Origin: Parablautia muri
GTDB taxonomy: Bacteria; Bacillota; Clostridia; Lachnospirales; Lachnospiraceae
DNA: 64,000 nucleotides
Assembly: GCF_009917485.1 (NCBI RefSeq)
Contig: NZ_QZDT01000004.1
Span: forward strand, 62,001 to 126,000
Reading direction: 5' to 3'
In this document: positions 45,294 to 53,524 of the stretch, piece after piece
Numbering within the stretch: position 1 is the first letter of the stretch
Layout: every line of letters begins with the position of its first letter
Translations under genes and position numbers: made by a program
Notes under the pieces: generated by a model
Databases searched by the model: none
Told to the model about the DNA's origin: nothing
Seen by the model: only the letters and a program-made list of their open reading frames with translations

Positions 45294-46160
45294 ATGCTAA
45301 AATATATCTTATTCTTATTATCCGAAGAATATTATAAAGTTGTCTATCAACGAAAGAGTGAAATCTGTGAAAATATACGTCCGAAACAGGTGGAGATAAA
45401 AGTAAAAAGAGCAGCAGAGATACAAAAATCAGGTGGAGAGGCACACAGATTGGAAAATCGAAGATTTGAAACATTGGCGATAACTGATATCCCGGATGCT
45501 GCCAGCCAACTCCTAAAGGAGGGCTGGTATGTGGTTGCTTTGTACCATGAAGGGAATCGAAAGGAAAGCTTTCCTTCCGTGCAATATGGTATGGAAGATA
45601 TATTTCAAGTGGAGTATCAGACTTATGAAGCAGCATATAAAAGGATGGCAGGTCTGCCCTGGGATATTTTTGAGACAGAGCGGTTAAGGGTCCGTGAGAG
45701 TACGGTAGAGGATGTAGAGGCATTTTATCGGATTTACAGTGAACCATCTGTGACCTTTTATATGGAGGATTTGTACGAGGACAAAGAACTGGAACAAGAC
45801 TATATGAAGGCATATATTGATCAAATTTATGGGTTTTATGGCTACGGATTGTGGTCAGTGCTCTTAAAAGAAACAGGCCGGGTGATTGGCCGGGCGGGCT
45901 TAAGCGTCCGCAAAGGCTATGAGCTGCCGGAGCTTGGATTTGTGATAGATGTGACGCATCAGCATAAAGGATATGGATTTGAAGTTTGTACAGCTATTCT
46001 TGCCTATGCAAAAAAAGAGCTTGCTTTTGGGCAGGTACAGGCGCTTGTTGATAAAGACAATCTTGTTTCAAAAAAGCTGCTTGATAAACTGGGATTTATA
46101 TTTGACAGCAGAGTCAGTGTGGAATGTCATAATTATGAATTATTTATAAGAACTCTATAA
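45294..46160 (+). CDS. GNAT acetyltransferase with N-terminal accessory domain
   Basis: The C-terminal half (about residues 125-288) is a GNAT domain of the RimJ/RimL type: ETERLRVRESTVEDVEAFY, GRVIGRAGLSVR, LGFVIDVTHQHKGYGFEVCT with the acetyl-CoA loop, and KKLLDKLGFIF. The N-terminal 120 residues form a separate alpha/beta domain (ITDIPDAASQLLKEGWYVVA), which I recall seeing in other Lachnospiraceae proteins but cannot name. The substrate is unknown. Confidence 0.8.
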   Translation: MLKYILFLLSEEYYKVVYQRKSEICENIRPKQVEIKVKRAAEIQKSGGEAHRLENRRFETLAITDIPDAASQLLKEGWYVVALYHEGNRKESFPSVQYGMEDIFQVEYQTYEAAYKRMAGLPWDIFETERLRVRESTVEDVEAFYRIYSEPSVTFYMEDLYEDKELEQDYMKAYIDQIYGFYGYGLWSVLLKETGRVIGRAGLSVRKGYELPELGFVIDVTHQHKGYGFEVCTAILAYAKKELAFGQVQALVDKDNLVSKKLLDKLGFIFDSRVSVECHNYELFIRTL

Positions 46161-46188
46161 AAAACTCTATAAAAAATACAAAAAAAGA

Positions 46189-46217
46189 TTGACAGGAAAT
46201 AAACAGGGTGCTATTAT
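46189..46217 (+). promoter_or_regulatory. Near-consensus promoter upstream of the amt leader
   Basis: TTGACA (46189-46194), 17 bases, TATTAT (46212-46217). Two terminators follow before the ammonium transporter gene. Confidence 0.7.
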
Positions 46218-46230
46218 GTCATACGAAGCG

Positions 46231-46263
46231 AAGGTGCTGTGGAATAGCCATAGCACTTTTTTT
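46231..46263 (+). terminator. Terminator 1 of the amt leader
   Basis: A 12-bp stem with two G-U pairs (46231-46242 with 46248-46259) and an AATAG loop is followed by TTTTTTT. It begins about seven bases after the predicted transcription start of the promoter at 46189. Confidence 0.85.
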
Positions 46264-46305
46264 ATTCAATAAACTGATTCGCAGGATATGACGCATTTGA
46301 CAAAT
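46264..46305 (+). repeat. Dispersed AATAAGCCGGCT element, copy 4
   Basis: ATTCAATAAACTGATTCGCA and the GACGCATTTGACAA segment align with the family. It lies between the two terminators of the amt leader. Confidence 0.5.
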
Positions 46306-46313
46306 ATTTTAAG

Positions 46314-46364
46314 AAAAGCGGAGCAAAGGAGCTTGTATAAGGCAAGGCCTTTGCTCCGCTTTTT
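46314..46364 (+). terminator. Terminator 2 of the amt leader
   Basis: A perfect 16-bp stem (46314-46329 with 46348-46363) across an 18-base loop runs into TTTTT, 50 bases before the transporter gene. Strong enough to require antitermination for downstream expression if it lies in the amt transcript. Confidence 0.88.
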
Positions 46365-46412
46365 CGTTAAGCTGACATAGAGCGGGTCAGGGTTTGATGA
46401 GGAGGAAAAATT

Positions 46413-48158
46413 ATGACAGAAGAAATTATGAGCGCCGTAAGTGGTGAAGTATTTAGTGTCTGGTTCCTGATTGGAGCCGCGCTGGTATTTTGGATGCAGG
46501 CAGGCTTTGCAATGGTGGAGACCGGTTTTACCAGAGCAAAGAATGCAGGAAACATACTGATGAAAAATCTGATGGATTTTTGTATCGGCACGGTTGTTTT
46601 TATTTTGATTGGCTTTGGCTTGCTGCTAGGTGAAGATGTGATGGGCTTTATAGGAAAGCCCGGTTTTGACATTTTTACTTCCTATGGGGATTTTGACTGG
46701 TCCAATTTTGTGTTTAACCTTGTATTTTGTGCAACCACTGCGACTATTGTTTCCGGTGCAATGGCCGAAAGAACAAAATTTATATCCTACTGTATTTATT
46801 CGGCGATTATTTCAGCTTTGATTTATCCAATTGAAGCACACTGGATCTGGGGTGGCGGCTATCTGGCACAGATGGGTTTCCATGATTTTGCAGGCTCCTG
46901 TGCGATTCATATGGTGGGCGGCATTTCGGCCTTGATTGGCGCTAAGGTGCTTGGTCCCCGAATTGGAAAATTCGTAACGGATAAGAGCGGAAAGGTTACA
47001 AAGGTAAACGCTTTTCCCGGACATAATCTTCCGATTGGATGTCTTGGAGTGTTTATTTTGTGGCTGGGCTGGTACGGGTTTAATGGGGCTGCCTGTACCA
47101 GTGTGGAACAGCTTGGCTCTGTATTTGTGACAACAACGGTTGCACCTGCAATTGCCACTGTGGTTTGTATGGTATTTACCTGGATTAAATATGGCAAGCC
47201 AGATGTATCTATGAGTTTAAATGCTTCTTTGGCAGGGTTGGTTGCCATTACGGCGCCCTGTGACGTGACGGATGTGGCCGGCTCTCTTATCATAGGGGCG
47301 GTTGCAGGCCTTTTGGTAGTGTTTGGCGTATGGTTTTTGGATTATAAATTACATATTGACGACCCTGTAGGAGCAGTTGCGGTGCACTGTTTAAATGGAA
47401 TCTGGGGCACGATTGCGGTAGGTCTTTTTGCAACCACATCAGCGCCTTTAAATGACAGCGTAGCAGGCCTTTTCTATGGCGGCGGTTTTAGGCAGCTGGG
47501 GATTCAGCTGACTGGAACTTTGGCAGTGGCAATATGGACAGCGGTTACAATTACAATTGCCTTTCTGATTATCAAGGCTTCAATTGGACTTCGGGCCAGT
47601 CAGGAAGAAGAAATTATAGGACTGGATTCCTGTGAGCATGGCCTTAGCTCCGCTTATGCAGGCTTTAGCATTATGGATATTTCCAATACAATGACAATGG
47701 AAGTAAATGAAAATACAAGCCTTGGAACGGAAGATTATGAGGCTGCTTCTTCTGCCCAAAAGGCAGCGGCAGTGAAGGTTGTGGCGCCTGATACAGAACC
47801 TACCGGAATTTATAAAGTGGCAATTATCGCGAAACTGTCCAGATATGACAGCTTAAAGAAAGCTATGAACGATTTGGGCGTAACCGGTATGACAGTGACG
47901 CAGGTCATGGGATGCGGTGTTCAGAAAGGCGCAGGGGAGATGTACCGCGGCGTTGAGCTTGACGCAACTTTGCTTCCTAAAGTTAAGGTGGAGGTGGTTG
48001 TCAGCAAAATCCCTGTTGACGCAGTAATAGAGGCGGCGAAAAAAGCTCTTTATACCGGACATATTGGCGATGGAAAGATTTTTGTATACCATGTTGGAAA
48101 GGTGGTTAAGATACGTACCGGAGAGGAAGATTTTGACGCTTTACAGGACGTGGAATAA
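46413..48158 (+). CDS. Ammonium transporter fused to a PII signalling domain
   Basis: Residues 1 to about 430 form an Amt/Mep/Rh ammonium channel (FWMQAGFAMVETGFTRAKN, HWIWGGGYLAQMGF, the pore His in CAIHMVGG and in DPVGAVAVHCLNGIWG). Residues about 465-581 are a complete GlnK/GlnB-type PII domain: VTGMTVTQVMGCGVQKG, then the T-loop, LPKVKVEVVV and TGHIGDGKIFVYHVGKVVKI. The T-loop position of the uridylylated Tyr51 is Leu (YRGVELDA), so classical uridylylation is not expected. A linker of about 35 residues joins them. PII proteins normally gate AmtB as separate trimers; here the regulator is tethered. GAGGAGG precedes the ATG. Two terminators lie in the leader. Confidence 0.93.
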   Translation: MTEEIMSAVSGEVFSVWFLIGAALVFWMQAGFAMVETGFTRAKNAGNILMKNLMDFCIGTVVFILIGFGLLLGEDVMGFIGKPGFDIFTSYGDFDWSNFVFNLVFCATTATIVSGAMAERTKFISYCIYSAIISALIYPIEAHWIWGGGYLAQMGFHDFAGSCAIHMVGGISALIGAKVLGPRIGKFVTDKSGKVTKVNAFPGHNLPIGCLGVFILWLGWYGFNGAACTSVEQLGSVFVTTTVAPAIATVVCMVFTWIKYGKPDVSMSLNASLAGLVAITAPCDVTDVAGSLIIGAVAGLLVVFGVWFLDYKLHIDDPVGAVAVHCLNGIWGTIAVGLFATTSAPLNDSVAGLFYGGGFRQLGIQLTGTLAVAIWTAVTITIAFLIIKASIGLRASQEEEIIGLDSCEHGLSSAYAGFSIMDISNTMTMEVNENTSLGTEDYEAASSAQKAAAVKVVAPDTEPTGIYKVAIIAKLSRYDSLKKAMNDLGVTGMTVTQVMGCGVQKGAGEMYRGVELDATLLPKVKVEVVVSKIPVDAVIEAAKKALYTGHIGDGKIFVYHVGKVVKIRTGEEDFDALQDVE

Positions 48159-48200
48159 AATTGCTATTATCTAATCCCTTAGTTTTCGTATAAAAAGGCA

Positions 48201-48238
48201 ATCCCCAGGCGCTCCACCGCCTGGGGATTTGCCGCTTT
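48201..48238 (+). terminator. Terminator after the amt-PII gene
   Basis: ATCCCCAGGC (48201-48210) pairs with 48219-48228 around an eight-base loop, with outer GGCA/TGCC pairing and a CTTTTG tail. Confidence 0.7.
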
Positions 48239-48419
48239 TGATATAGACGGCATACCAGGCTAAAGCAGGTATATCCTTGAAATTCCCAATGATTCTAGTA
48301 AAAATCCCCAAAAATTCCATTCATAAATTCATTTCTATGGATATATTTGATAATATTTGACAATATAAAGTGTTTGTGATAGGCTAACAATATATTGGAT
48401 AATGTTTATACGCAAAAAT

Positions 48420-48492
48420 CAAACGCTGCCATGCATTGCAAGTCGGCTTATTGATCAAACACCGCTATGCACTGCGGGCCGGCTTATTGAGG
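48420..48492 (-). repeat. Dispersed AATAAGCCGGCT element, tandem copies 5 and 6, inverted
   Basis: Two head-to-tail copies in reverse orientation end GTCGGCTTATTGA (48454) and GCCGGCTTATTGA (about 48490). On the minus strand each starts TCAATAAGCCGRC and runs into a CATGGCAGCG- or CATAGCGGTG-type segment. The remaining 48239-48419 of this 470-bp gap shows no gene. Confidence 0.7.
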
Positions 48493-48510
48493 AAGAAATG
48501 TGACAAAGGG

Positions 48511-48543
48511 CTGTCTTCTGTCAACGGATAGAAGGCAGTTTTT
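48511..48543 (+). terminator. Terminator-like hairpin in the metG leader
   Basis: CTGTCTTCT (48511-48519) pairs with AGAAGGCAG (48530-48538, one G-U) and is followed by TTTTT, 88 bases before metG. No T-box core sequence was found upstream. Confidence 0.7.
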
Positions 48544-48630
48544 GTTAACGTTCGGCCGGCCTGGTTTGTTGCGCAGACTTACGCGAATTTCGAAAGAATA
48601 TGGAGTGGTTCATTTAGGAGGGAATTGGAC

Positions 48631-50619
48631 ATGAATAAAGGAAAGTATTACATGACAACAGCTATTGCATATACTTCGGGGAAACCGCATATCGGCAATA
48701 GTTATGAAATTGTGCTGGCTGACAGTATTGCCAGATTTAAGAGAAAAGACGGCTATGATGTATATTTCCAGACGGGCACCGATGAGCACGGACAGAAGAT
48801 TGAGTTAAAAGCGCAGGAGACGGGGGTTACGCCTAAGGAATATGTGGACGGTATAGCAGGCACCATTAAGAATCTGTGGAATTTAATGGATACTTCTTAC
48901 GACCATTTTATCCGCACAACGGATGATTACCATGAAAAACAGGTTCAAAAAATTTTTAAAAAGCTTTATGAGCAGGGAGATATTTACAAAGGCGCTTACG
49001 AGGGGCTTTACTGTACGCCCTGCGAGTCCTTCTGGACAGAATCCCAGCTTGTGGATGGCAAATGTCCTGACTGCGGCAGGGAGGTGAAACCGGCCAAGGA
49101 GGAGGCATATTTTTTTAAGATGAGTAAGTATGCGGACAGACTGATTGCGCATATCAACAGCCATCCGGAATTTATTCAGCCCGTATCCCGCAAAAACGAA
49201 ATGATGAATAATTTTCTTCTTCCCGGGCTTCAGGATTTGTGTGTTTCGAGAACTTCCTTTCAATGGGGGATTCCGGTGGACTTCGATAATAAACATGTGA
49301 TTTATGTATGGCTTGATGCGTTAACCAATTATATCACAGGCATTGGCTATGAATGCGGAGGGGATAGTACGGAGCAATATCATAAACTATGGCCTGCTGA
49401 TTTACATTTGATAGGAAAAGATATCATTCGTTTCCATACGATATACTGGCCTATTTTCCTGATGGCCTTAGGAGAGCCGCTGCCGAAGCAGATTTTTGGA
49501 CATCCATGGCTTTTGCAGGGAGATGGAAAGATGAGTAAGTCCAAAGGGAATGTACTTTATGCGGATGATTTGGTAGATTTCTTTGGGGTTGATGCAGTCC
49601 GTTATTTCGTGCTTCATGAAATGCCTTTTGAAAGTGACGGCACGATTTCATGGGAGCTGATGGTTGAGAGGATCAATTCAGACCTTGCCAACACCCTTGG
49701 AAATTTAGTTAACAGAACCATTTCCATGAGTAATAAATATTTTGGCGGCGTAGTGGCTGATAAAGGATGGGGCGAGGATGTGGACAAAGACCTTAAGGCA
49801 GTTGCAGTCAGCGCCTATGAAAAGGCAGCGGCTAAAATGGAAGAACTGCGGGTGGCGGATGCCCTTACGGAAATCTTTGCGCTGTTTAAACGCTGCAATA
49901 AGTATATTGATGAAACGGAGCCATGGGTGCTTGCCAGAGATGAGGCAAAAAAAGACCGATTGTCCACAGTGCTTTATAATCTGGTTGAGAGCATTATAAT
50001 CGGGGCATCTTTACTTGAGCCTTTCATGCCCTCTACGGCAAAGAAAATTGCCGGGCAGCTTAACACAGAGCTTAGAGGGTTTGATGAGCTTATAGAGTTT
50101 GGAAAGTATTCCTCGGGCAATGAGGTGACAAAGAAGCCTGAAATTCTCTTTGCGCGTCTGGATGTGAAGGAAGTTGTGGAGAAGGCGGAGGCCATGTTTG
50201 AGGAAAGAAAAAAGACAGCCGGAAAGGAACAGACGGGGGATAATAAGGATAGCGGGCAGGAAACCGCACAAGGGATCGATCTTGAGCCCAAGGCGGAAAT
50301 TACGTATGACATGTTTGACAAAATGCAGTTCCAGGTTGGGGAGATCATAGCCTGTGAGGAGGTTCAAAAGTCAAAGAAGCTGCTGTGTTCGCAGGTACGC
50401 ATAGGCAGCCAGGTAAAGCAGATTGTTTCCGGTATTAAGCAGCATTACAGCGCTGAAGAGATGGTGGGCAAAAAGGTTATGGTGCTGGTTAACTTAAAAC
50501 CCGCTACCTTGGCAGGAGTGGTTTCCGAGGGGATGCTGCTGTGCGCAGAGGATGCGGAAGGAAATCTGGCGCTGCTTACGCCGGAAAAGGAAATGCCTTC
50601 AGGTGCAGAAATTTGTTAG
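48631..50619 (+). CDS. metG: Methionyl-tRNA synthetase
   Basis: The 662-residue class I enzyme charges tRNA-Met. It shows the HIGH-type motif YTSGKPHIGNSYE, a zinc knuckle (CTPCESFW with CPDCGRE), the KMSKS loop GDGKMSKSKGNVL and a C-terminal tRNA-binding OB-fold (about 560-662, FQVGEIIACEEVQKSKKLL). ATG 48631 follows AGGAGG by about nine bases; the TTG at 48625 is less likely. A terminator-like hairpin in its leader suggests attenuation. Confidence 0.96.
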   Translation: MNKGKYYMTTAIAYTSGKPHIGNSYEIVLADSIARFKRKDGYDVYFQTGTDEHGQKIELKAQETGVTPKEYVDGIAGTIKNLWNLMDTSYDHFIRTTDDYHEKQVQKIFKKLYEQGDIYKGAYEGLYCTPCESFWTESQLVDGKCPDCGREVKPAKEEAYFFKMSKYADRLIAHINSHPEFIQPVSRKNEMMNNFLLPGLQDLCVSRTSFQWGIPVDFDNKHVIYVWLDALTNYITGIGYECGGDSTEQYHKLWPADLHLIGKDIIRFHTIYWPIFLMALGEPLPKQIFGHPWLLQGDGKMSKSKGNVLYADDLVDFFGVDAVRYFVLHEMPFESDGTISWELMVERINSDLANTLGNLVNRTISMSNKYFGGVVADKGWGEDVDKDLKAVAVSAYEKAAAKMEELRVADALTEIFALFKRCNKYIDETEPWVLARDEAKKDRLSTVLYNLVESIIIGASLLEPFMPSTAKKIAGQLNTELRGFDELIEFGKYSSGNEVTKKPEILFARLDVKEVVEKAEAMFEERKKTAGKEQTGDNKDSGQETAQGIDLEPKAEITYDMFDKMQFQVGEIIACEEVQKSKKLLCSQVRIGSQVKQIVSGIKQHYSAEEMVGKKVMVLVNLKPATLAGVVSEGMLLCAEDAEGNLALLTPEKEMPSGAEIC

Positions 50620-50732
50620 AGTATTTTAGGGGAAGCTCTAAGGGGGATAATCCTGTATGAATTTTCCACACCGAGTCCGGCAAAATGGAGGCGGTTTGGT
50701 GTGCCTGAACTGGCGCAAAAAGGGAGGTTACA

Positions 50733-51677
50733 ATGGTAAAAAAGGTAGAATTTACGTTTGATTCCAGAGATGGGATGACAAAGATACATGCCGTCAGGTG
50801 GGTACCTGAGGGGAAAGTGGTTTGTATTTTGCAGGTGGTCCATGGCATGGCAGAGTATATTGAGCGGTATGAAGCTCTGGCACAGTATTTGGGGGAGAAG
50901 GGAATACTGGTAACCGGAGATGATCACTTAGGACACGGAAAAAGCGTGGGAGAGGATGGAACGTACGGGTATTTCTGCGAGCAGGATCCGGCTACGGTGG
51001 TGGTAAGAGATGTTCACCGTCTGAAAAAAATGACACAGGAGGAATATCCAGGGGTACCCTATGTTATTTTAGGGCACAGCATGGGTTCTTTCATTACCCG
51101 CAATTATCTGTTTAAATATGGAACAGGAATACAGGGCGCGATTATATGCGGAACCGGCTCGCAGCCGCAGGCTCTTGTAAAGGTATGCAAATTGATGATG
51201 GCAGTGCAGGGTTTCTTTTTGGGCTCAAAGCATACTGCAAAGTTAATGGACAAGCTTGCCTTTGGTAATTATAATCAAAAAATACCAGGTGCAATAACTT
51301 CCTTTGACTGGCTTTGCACGGATGAAGCCGTGGTGGATGCTTATAGGAAGGATAAACTGTGCGGATTTACCTTTACTGTCAATGGATTTAAAACCTTGTT
51401 TACATTGATTGACAGGCTGAACCAGGAGGAAAACTTAATGATGATGCCGGAAGAACTTCCGGTGCATTTTATCGCGGGGGATATGGACCCGGTGGGAAAT
51501 TATGGGGAGGGCGTGAAGAAGGCCTTTGAGGATTTTAAGAAGGTGGGCATGGAGCGCATTTCTTTCAAGCTTTATCCGGGGGACAGGCATGAATTACTAA
51601 ACGAAAAGGATAAGTTTAAGGTGTATGAGGACATTTATCCGTGGATTATGGAGCGGGTGAAGGAATATCAGCTTTAG
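50733..51677 (+). CDS. Alpha/beta hydrolase, monoacylglycerol lipase-like
   Basis: The 314-residue protein has the serine-hydrolase fold with HGMAEYIERYEALAQYL (oxyanion region), the nucleophile elbow GHSMGSF (about residue 116), the acid region FIAGDMDPVGNYG and the catalytic His in LYPGDRHELLNE. This matches the Hydrolase_4/lysophospholipase family. It has no signal peptide. GGGAGG precedes the ATG. It lies 19 bases ahead of a predicted exported protein and may share its transcript. Confidence 0.88.
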   Translation: MVKKVEFTFDSRDGMTKIHAVRWVPEGKVVCILQVVHGMAEYIERYEALAQYLGEKGILVTGDDHLGHGKSVGEDGTYGYFCEQDPATVVVRDVHRLKKMTQEEYPGVPYVILGHSMGSFITRNYLFKYGTGIQGAIICGTGSQPQALVKVCKLMMAVQGFFLGSKHTAKLMDKLAFGNYNQKIPGAITSFDWLCTDEAVVDAYRKDKLCGFTFTVNGFKTLFTLIDRLNQEENLMMMPEELPVHFIAGDMDPVGNYGEGVKKAFEDFKKVGMERISFKLYPGDRHELLNEKDKFKVYEDIYPWIMERVKEYQL

Positions 51678-51705
51678 ATAATTGACAGCATGAGGAATGA
51701 GTTTT

Positions 51706-52233
51706 ATGAAAAAGAAAATTTTAATAATTTTACCAGGTTTACTGCTACTGTTTCTGGTGTTTGGCGTATCTGCCCGGGCTGCCGATGGGAATAGTCAGAA
51801 AGCAGGAGCAGGTGATGTGATTGGCCAGGTGAAACAGGAGCTTTCGGCAATTTTTGAAAATGTAGATGAGGAAACGGCCAAAGAAGTCTTTTCCTTTTTG
51901 AAGGAAAAAATTTCCGATGGAAATTTAAGCTCGGAGGAAGGGCTTTTAAATGCCATCCGTGAAGGAAAAGAAAAATTCGGCGTGGAGATTGCCAAGGATG
52001 ATGCAAGGAAACTGGTAGATACCATGAATAAGCTGGAGGGTATGGGATTTTCGGCAGAAGATGTGTTGGATAAAACGGAAAGCCTTTATCAGGAATATGG
52101 AGCTGACTTTGTGGAGCATGTGGATGAAATTTTAACAGGTGCCGTGAAAAATGCAGCATCCAATGCGGTAGGCAGTTTTTTTGGTAATTTGAAGGAATCC
52201 GTTAAAAACTTTTTCGTGAGCTTATTTTCGTAA
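51706..52233 (+). CDS. Small exported protein, partly DUF1002-like
   Basis: The 175-residue protein has a signal peptide (ILIILPGLLLLFLVFGVSARA, cleavage near ARAADG) and a helical mature part. The block RKLVDTMNKLEGMGFSAEDV resembles a segment of DUF1002 exported proteins but the protein is shorter than that family. It ends in an amphipathic, Phe-rich helix (KNFFVSLFS). ATG 51706 follows GAGGA. Function unknown. Confidence 0.65.
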   Translation: MKKKILIILPGLLLLFLVFGVSARAADGNSQKAGAGDVIGQVKQELSAIFENVDEETAKEVFSFLKEKISDGNLSSEEGLLNAIREGKEKFGVEIAKDDARKLVDTMNKLEGMGFSAEDVLDKTESLYQEYGADFVEHVDEILTGAVKNAASNAVGSFFGNLKESVKNFFVSLFS

Positions 52234-52330
52234 GTTTCATGAACGTGTGTCGTGAAGGTGAAACAGGAGTAAATTAGTTATAGTATACGGATGGAATCTT
52301 CATATAGTAATGTAGAAGAATAAAATGATT

Positions 52331-52392
52331 AGGAGCTGTAAATAAATAATTTGGAAGAAATAAAGGTAAAATTATTTATTTACAGCTCTTTT
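52331..52392 (+). terminator. Long-stem terminator
   Basis: A perfect 20-bp stem (52333-52352 with 52369-52388) with a 16-base loop is followed by TTTT, unusually long for an intrinsic terminator. Confidence 0.9.
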
Positions 52393-52422
52393 CACTCAGA
52401 CAAATGGTCAGAAATTGTAAAC

Positions 52423-52467
52423 AGTGCCTGCACCTAATGCGGGTAGCTGGCAAGAATGGAGGATTTT
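52423..52467 (+). repeat. Leader repeat, copy 6 (before dehydrogenase)
   Basis: GTGCCTGCACCTAATGCGGG and GGCAAGAATGGAGGAT match the leader family, with a shortened AAATTTG core. It ends at the dehydrogenase start. Confidence 0.7.
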
Positions 52468-53463
52468 ATGAAAATTGCATTTTACGGTACAAAATCTTAC
52501 GACAAAATATGGTTTGAGCCCATGGGAAAAGAATACGGATTTGATATTCATTTTATTGAAGCAGCCTGCAACCGGGAGACGGTTTTTATGGCGAAAGGAT
52601 ATGATGCAATCTGTATATTCGTCAACGACTACGTGGATGCCGAAATGATAGACGCGCTTTATGAAATGAAGGTTAAGGCAATTTTGCTTCGCAGCGCAGG
52701 TTTTAATAATGTAGATGTTAAGGCGGCTGAGGATAAAATAGTAATTCTCCGGGTTCCCAGCTATTCTCCGGAGGCAGTGGCGGAATTTGCCATGGCGCTG
52801 CTTCTTACGGTAAACAGGCTGACCCATAAAGCATATAATAGAACAAGGGAATTTAACATGAGCTTAAACGGGCTTATGGGAACGGATTTGTACGAAAAGA
52901 CAGTTGGAGTTATCGGAACAGGAAAGATTGGGCAGGCCATGATCAGGATTTTGAATGGTTTTCAGACCCATGTGCTTTGCTATGATCCTTATCCCGTAGA
53001 AGGGTTGGAGGCCGAGTATGTGTCTCTTGATGAGCTGTTTAAAAGTTCGGATATCATATCACTGCACTGTCCGCTCACAAAGGATACAAGGCATTTGATC
53101 AACAAAGATACAATTGCCAAAATGAAAAAGGGCGTTTATCTGGTAAATACTTCAAGAGGCGACCTGATTCATACGGAAGATTTGATTGACGCTATGCTGG
53201 AAGGAAAGTTTGGAGGCGTAGGCCTGGATGTGTATGAGGAGGAGGAAGGCGTTTTTTACGAGGATAAGTCCGGCGATATCATCACAGATGATAATCTGGC
53301 ACGGCTTATGACCTTTCCCAACGTGCTTATCACTTCTCATATGGGCTTTTTTACAAAAGAGGCAATGCAGGCAATTGCCAAGGTTACTTTAGAAAATGCT
53401 TATGCGCTTGAAAACGGCCTTCCGCTGGTCAATCAGGTAGGCGCAGAAATGGTTCAGGTGTGA
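52468..53463 (+). CDS. D-2-hydroxyacid dehydrogenase (D-lactate dehydrogenase-like)
   Basis: The 331-residue NAD-dependent enzyme has the dinucleotide-binding GVIGTGKIGQAM (about residue 150), the catalytic Arg in VNTSRGDLI, the Glu in GLDVYEEEEGVFYED and the His in LITSHMGFFTKEA. The order and the YEEE segment match fermentative D-lactate dehydrogenases. It probably reduces pyruvate to D-lactate during sugar fermentation; hydroxyisocaproate-type substrates are an alternative. ATG 52468 is used because the in-frame ATG at 52456 lies within the ribosome site of leader copy 6. Confidence 0.9.
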   Translation: MKIAFYGTKSYDKIWFEPMGKEYGFDIHFIEAACNRETVFMAKGYDAICIFVNDYVDAEMIDALYEMKVKAILLRSAGFNNVDVKAAEDKIVILRVPSYSPEAVAEFAMALLLTVNRLTHKAYNRTREFNMSLNGLMGTDLYEKTVGVIGTGKIGQAMIRILNGFQTHVLCYDPYPVEGLEAEYVSLDELFKSSDIISLHCPLTKDTRHLINKDTIAKMKKGVYLVNTSRGDLIHTEDLIDAMLEGKFGGVGLDVYEEEEGVFYEDKSGDIITDDNLARLMTFPNVLITSHMGFFTKEAMQAIAKVTLENAYALENGLPLVNQVGAEMVQV

Positions 53464-53510
53464 TTGTAAAATTTTTTTTTTTCTGCTATAATCATACAAT
53501 GGTATTGTAT
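53464..53510 (+). promoter_or_regulatory. Promoter with dyad operator
   Basis: TTGTAA (53464-53469), 16 bases, TATAAT (53486-53491). Directly after the -10 lies a perfect dyad CATACAAT-GGT-ATTGTATG (53492-53510) covering the predicted start site, as expected for a repressor operator. Confidence 0.65.
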
Positions 53511-53524
53511 GAAGGGATAAGGCA

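Noticed and set aside
46231-46247. ANTAR-type hexaloop in the amt leader
   Set aside because: The first hairpin has a five-base AATAG loop and lacks the A1/G4 hexaloop pattern, so it is not called.
48420-48492. Short tandem repeats as a CRISPR array
   Set aside because: Only two imperfect copies, no spacers of uniform length, and single copies elsewhere in the window; it is a dispersed repeat.
48420-48630. T-box riboswitch upstream of metG
   Set aside because: A terminator is present, but neither the T-box core (AGGGTGGNACCGCG-like) nor a specifier stem could be found.
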